Part shown: positions 61,725 through 64,000 of the stretch, piece by piece | Numbering within the stretch: the stretch's first letter is position 1 | Layout: each line of letters starts with the position of its first letter | Assembly: GCF_900197595.1 (NCBI RefSeq) | Contig: NZ_FZLO01000004.1 | Location: 62,001-126,000 of the forward strand | Source of the DNA: Scatolibacter rhodanostii | GTDB taxonomy: Bacteria; Bacillota; Clostridia; Oscillospirales; Acutalibacteraceae | Length of the DNA: 64,000 bases | Direction of reading: 5' to 3' | Notes under the pieces: model-generated | Database searches by the model: none | Told to the model about the DNA's origin: nothing | The model's input: the letters and a program-made list of their open reading frames with translations, nothing else | Translations under genes and position numbers: made by a program

Positions 61725-61809
61725 TCTCTTCCTTTCCTTTAATATTCTTGATTTATACATTAAATCATAGTAAACTATGTAATTGAATATGTAAGTGTAC
61801 TTCCTAGCT

Positions 61810-61862
61810 CTTGACTGGGGGTCAAGAGGCCGCAGGTTCAAGTCCTGTCACTCCGACCAATA
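61810..61862 (+). repeat. attR core, 53-bp direct repeat
   Basis: Identical to 29838-29890. It contains the 3' half of tRNA-Pro including CCA, without the 5' half. Confidence 0.93.
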
Positions 61863-61908
61863 GATTCGCATAAATGCTGATATTTTCAGATTTATGCGAA
61901 TCTTTTTT
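61862..61908 (+). terminator. Original tRNA-Pro terminator, displaced by the ICE
   Basis: AGATTCGCATAAAT / ATTTATGCGAATCT perfect 14-bp stem plus six T residues, starting right after the tRNA 3' half at attR. Excision would restore it directly behind the tRNA gene. Confidence 0.85.
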
Positions 61909-62323
61909 GTTTTGTGTCGTAGTAATTGCACAGTCGATTCTTTTTGTAGAATTCATTTATTACCTACAAAATAACAACATGCTCGATATAGAAACTTTCT
62001 CAGCTTAATTGACAATGCCACAACAACTTAGCTTTTATGTTTCTTCCATTTTCAGAAATCAGTTTTTCAATCACAAATGACTACGTCGCAGATTCACCCA
62101 ATACGACCTAGTTATTTTTTATTTGTATATTATGGTTGCCCAAGACACAAGATGGCGTCTATCCATTAATAAAAAGATTTTCCTGACAATTTAAACTATA
62201 TTTTTTAAAAATACTATCTATATTAACAAAAATAAAGAAGAACTATCAAATCAGTAGAAAAATTAATATGTTTGTGATAATATAAATCTACTATTAAATT
62301 TCAGTTCAAAAGGAGAATATTTT
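61909..62323. other. Noncoding region upstream of the GH51 gene
   Basis: About 415 nt of AT-rich DNA with no credible ORF. A TAATAT near 62275 could be the -10 of the GH51 promoter, but no matching -35 is clear. No xylO-like palindrome was found. Confidence 0.4.
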
Positions 62324-63799
62324 ATGAACAAAATTGTTATTAATGCCCTTGACCGCAAGAGTGTGATTAATAAAAATATTTATGGACATTTTTCTGAACA
62401 TCTTGGCAGATGTATCTACAACGGAATCTTCGTTGGTGAAAATTCTGATATTCCTAACACAAAGGGTATGCGCAACGATGTTGTGTCGGCGCTTAAAAAT
62501 ATCAATATTCCGGTTTTGCGTTGGCCCGGTGGCTGTTTTGCTGATGAGTACCACTGGAAAGACGGTATTGGCGCAAAAGAATCCCGCAAAAAAATGATTA
62601 ATACTCATTGGGGCGGTGTTGTAGAGGATAACTCTTTTGGCACTCATGAATTTATGGAATTATGCTCTCAATTGGGCTGTGAGCCATACATCAACGGCAA
62701 TGTCGGCAGTGGCTCTGTGCAAGAAATGAGTGAGTGGGTTGAGTACCTCACTTTTGACGGCACTTCTCCCATGGCTGCACTGCGTGAAACGAATGGAAAA
62801 AAAGATGCGTGGAAAGTCAAATATTGGGGCGTTGGTAATGAAAGCTGGGGCTGCGGCGGCAATATGCGCCCAGAGTTTTATGCTGATCTTTATCGTCAGT
62901 TCCAAACTTATTTAAGAAATTACGGAGACAACCAGATTTTCCGTATTGCTTGCGGCCCAAACTCTGATGACTACAACTGGACCGATAAACTGATGCAAAT
63001 TGCAGGCACCTATACAGATGCTATTACATTACATTACTACACCGTTCCTCATAACTGGCCGAAAAAAGGCAGTGCAACAGATTTCACAGCCGAAGAATAT
63101 TACACTACCCTTGCTAAAAGTATGAAAATGGATGAAATTATTTCTAACCATGTGCAAATTATGAATAAATATGATCCAAGCCACCGTGTTGGTCTTATCG
63201 TGGACGAATGGGGTACTTGGTATGATGTTGAACCCGGCACAAACCCCGGATTCCTCTATCAGCAGAATACCATGCGTGATGCTATGGTGGCCGCCGCAAC
63301 ATTAAACATCTTTAACCAACATAGTGACCGTGTTATTATGGCTAACTTAGCACAAACTGTTAATGTTTTGCAGTCTGTTATCTTGACAGAAGCAGATAAG
63401 ATGGTTTTAACTCCCACTTATCACGTATTTGATTTGTACAAAGGTCACCATGACGCTACCTTACTTTATAGCTATGTAGAAAATGAAACGGTTGGCACTG
63501 AAGAATTCTCCTGCCCCAAACTTCACTGCACTGCTTCTCAAGCAGATGACGGTTCTATCCTAGTGACCGCATCAAACTTTTCTTTGGATAGTGATGCTCC
63601 TGTTTCTTGCAAACTAGAGGGCGTAAATCTTGGTAATATCACAGCTAGAATTTTGGCTGGCTCTGCTCAAGACTATAATACTTTTGAAGATCCTAACAAA
63701 GTGCAGATTGTTGATTTCACTGCTATTGAAAAAGAGGGCGATACTCTTTCTTTCACTTTGCCTCCTTGCAGCGTAATCGCCATTACTGTAAAAGGATGA
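62324..63799 (+). CDS. GH51 alpha-L-arabinofuranosidase
   Basis: This 491-residue cytosolic enzyme releases arabinose from arabinoxylan or arabinan oligosaccharides. It begins with [19 protein letters not shown] near residue 20 and [19 protein letters not shown] near 65. The acid/base Glu is in [13 protein letters not shown] near 172 and the nucleophile Glu in [12 protein letters not shown] near 291. A C-terminal beta-sandwich follows. The length matches the family, and AAAGGAG lies before ATG 62324. It fits the host's xylan-degrading genes at 17.7-22.7 kb. Its stop overlaps the next start by 4 nt. Confidence 0.94.
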   Translation: MNKIVINALDRKSVINKNIYGHFSEHLGRCIYNGIFVGENSDIPNTKGMRNDVVSALKNINIPVLRWPGGCFADEYHWKDGIGAKESRKKMINTHWGGVVEDNSFGTHEFMELCSQLGCEPYINGNVGSGSVQEMSEWVEYLTFDGTSPMAALRETNGKKDAWKVKYWGVGNESWGCGGNMRPEFYADLYRQFQTYLRNYGDNQIFRIACGPNSDDYNWTDKLMQIAGTYTDAITLHYYTVPHNWPKKGSATDFTAEEYYTTLAKSMKMDEIISNHVQIMNKYDPSHRVGLIVDEWGTWYDVEPGTNPGFLYQQNTMRDAMVAAATLNIFNQHSDRVIMANLAQTVNVLQSVILTEADKMVLTPTYHVFDLYKGHHDATLLYSYVENETVGTEEFSCPKLHCTASQADDGSILVTASNFSLDSDAPVSCKLEGVNLGNITARILAGSAQDYNTFEDPNKVQIVDFTAIEKEGDTLSFTLPPCSVIAITVKG

Positions 63800-64000
63800 A
63801 CACAGATAGTCCGAAATTTTGCAGACGATGTCTGCTGAAAGATATTTCAAGTGATGAGTATTTTAACACCATCTATGAATATATCGAAAACCTAGATGCA
63901 TCACAGAAAGTATCAAGTAATGAATATGAAAAACGGTTAGACAGCTGCCGTAGCTGCGATCATCTTGTAAACGGAATGTGCGAACTTTGCGGTTGTTTTG
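63796..64000 (+). CDS. DUF6171-type cysteine-rich protein, cut by the window end
   Basis: ATG 63796 overlaps the GH51 stop (ATGA). The visible 68 residues start [14 protein letters not shown] and contain [18 protein letters not shown], a set of CxxC pairs that should bind zinc. This matches the small DUF6171 family as I recall it. The 3' end lies outside the window. Confidence 0.65.
   Translation, partial: MNTDSPKFCRRCLLKDISSDEYFNTIYEYIENLDASQKVSSNEYEKRLDSCRSCDHLVNGMCELCGCF

Larger units (their letters stand above)
29838..61862. mobile_element. Integrative conjugative element, Tn916-type transfer with ParAB/RepA module
   Basis: The 53-bp direct repeats at a tRNA-Pro gene enclose about 32 kb with an integrase next to attL, a full Tn916-like transfer set in Tn916 order, an oriT between relaxase and coupling protein genes, ParAB, a RepA-like protein, a sortase-anchored adhesin and two candidate defence modules. 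No antibiotic resistance gene and no recognisable excisionase are present. Nearly all genes point toward the integrase end. Apart from ardA, the key genes are open, so the element looks recently active. Confidence 0.93.

Noticed and set aside
61725-61841. N-terminal extension of the AbrB-type ORF
   Set aside because: It reads antisense through the tRNA 3' half in attR and has no ribosome site; ATG 61724 has one.
29838-61862. Prophage
   Set aside because: No capsid, portal, terminase or tail genes; a full conjugation set is present.

Overview
The window looks like the chromosome of a low-GC, endospore-forming Firmicute of the class Clostridia, probably a gut or anaerobic Oscillospirales/Ruminococcaceae-type organism. 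This placement is inference. It rests on T-box-controlled aminoacyl-tRNA synthetases, a spore-coat-type transglutaminase, a membrane pyrophosphatase, a class II GalT, ECF vitamin transport components and plant-polysaccharide genes (GH3, XylA, GH51, XylR). Most predicted genes have strong purine-rich ribosome binding sites, and many promoters fit TTGACA-17-TATAAT.

Positions 1-29811 are ordinary chromosome: the 3' part of addA, a HAD phosphatase, tcdA, a Dabb protein and thrS behind a T-box leader, rny, a tgl operon, hppA, a folate-type ECF S component behind two riboswitches in series (ZTP then THF), lepA, pgsA, a xylose block (xylA, GH3, divergent xylR), comFC-galT, pheST behind a T-box leader, and a second ECF S component.

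Positions 29812-29887 are a tRNA-Pro(GGG) gene. Its 3' 53 bp are repeated exactly at 61810-61862. The repeats bound an integrative conjugative element (ICE) of about 32 kb. From right to left, almost all on the minus strand, it carries: an AbrB-type regulator, ParA, ParB and a SpoVG-like protein; a three-gene cassette (sce7726-type PD-(D/E)XK protein, sce7725-type protein, RES-domain protein) with its own promoter; a second SpoVG-like protein and a RepA/DUF6017-type protein; a surface module with an 1805-residue thioester/Cna-B adhesin; a Tn916-like transfer module (two DUF961 proteins, FtsK-type coupling protein, oriT, MobT relaxase, broken ardA, TcpD, TcpE, VirB4-like ATPase, TrbL-like protein, lysozyme/M23 hydrolase, TcpC); an AAA ATPase plus TOPRIM/RloB-like pair; a lone RelB/DinJ antitoxin; and the tyrosine integrase beside the tRNA. 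Insertion has moved the tRNA-Pro gene 32 kb away from what looks like its own terminator (61862-61908).

The right flank returns to chromosome with a GH51 arabinofuranosidase coupled to the start of a DUF6171-type gene.

The strongest candidates for under-described biology are the RES/sce7725/sce7726 cassette, the ATPase/TOPRIM pair at the other end of the same ICE, the ZTP-THF tandem riboswitch, and the thioester adhesin with recombination-prone 276-bp repeats. Functions are inferred from sequence motifs and family knowledge; no database search was run.
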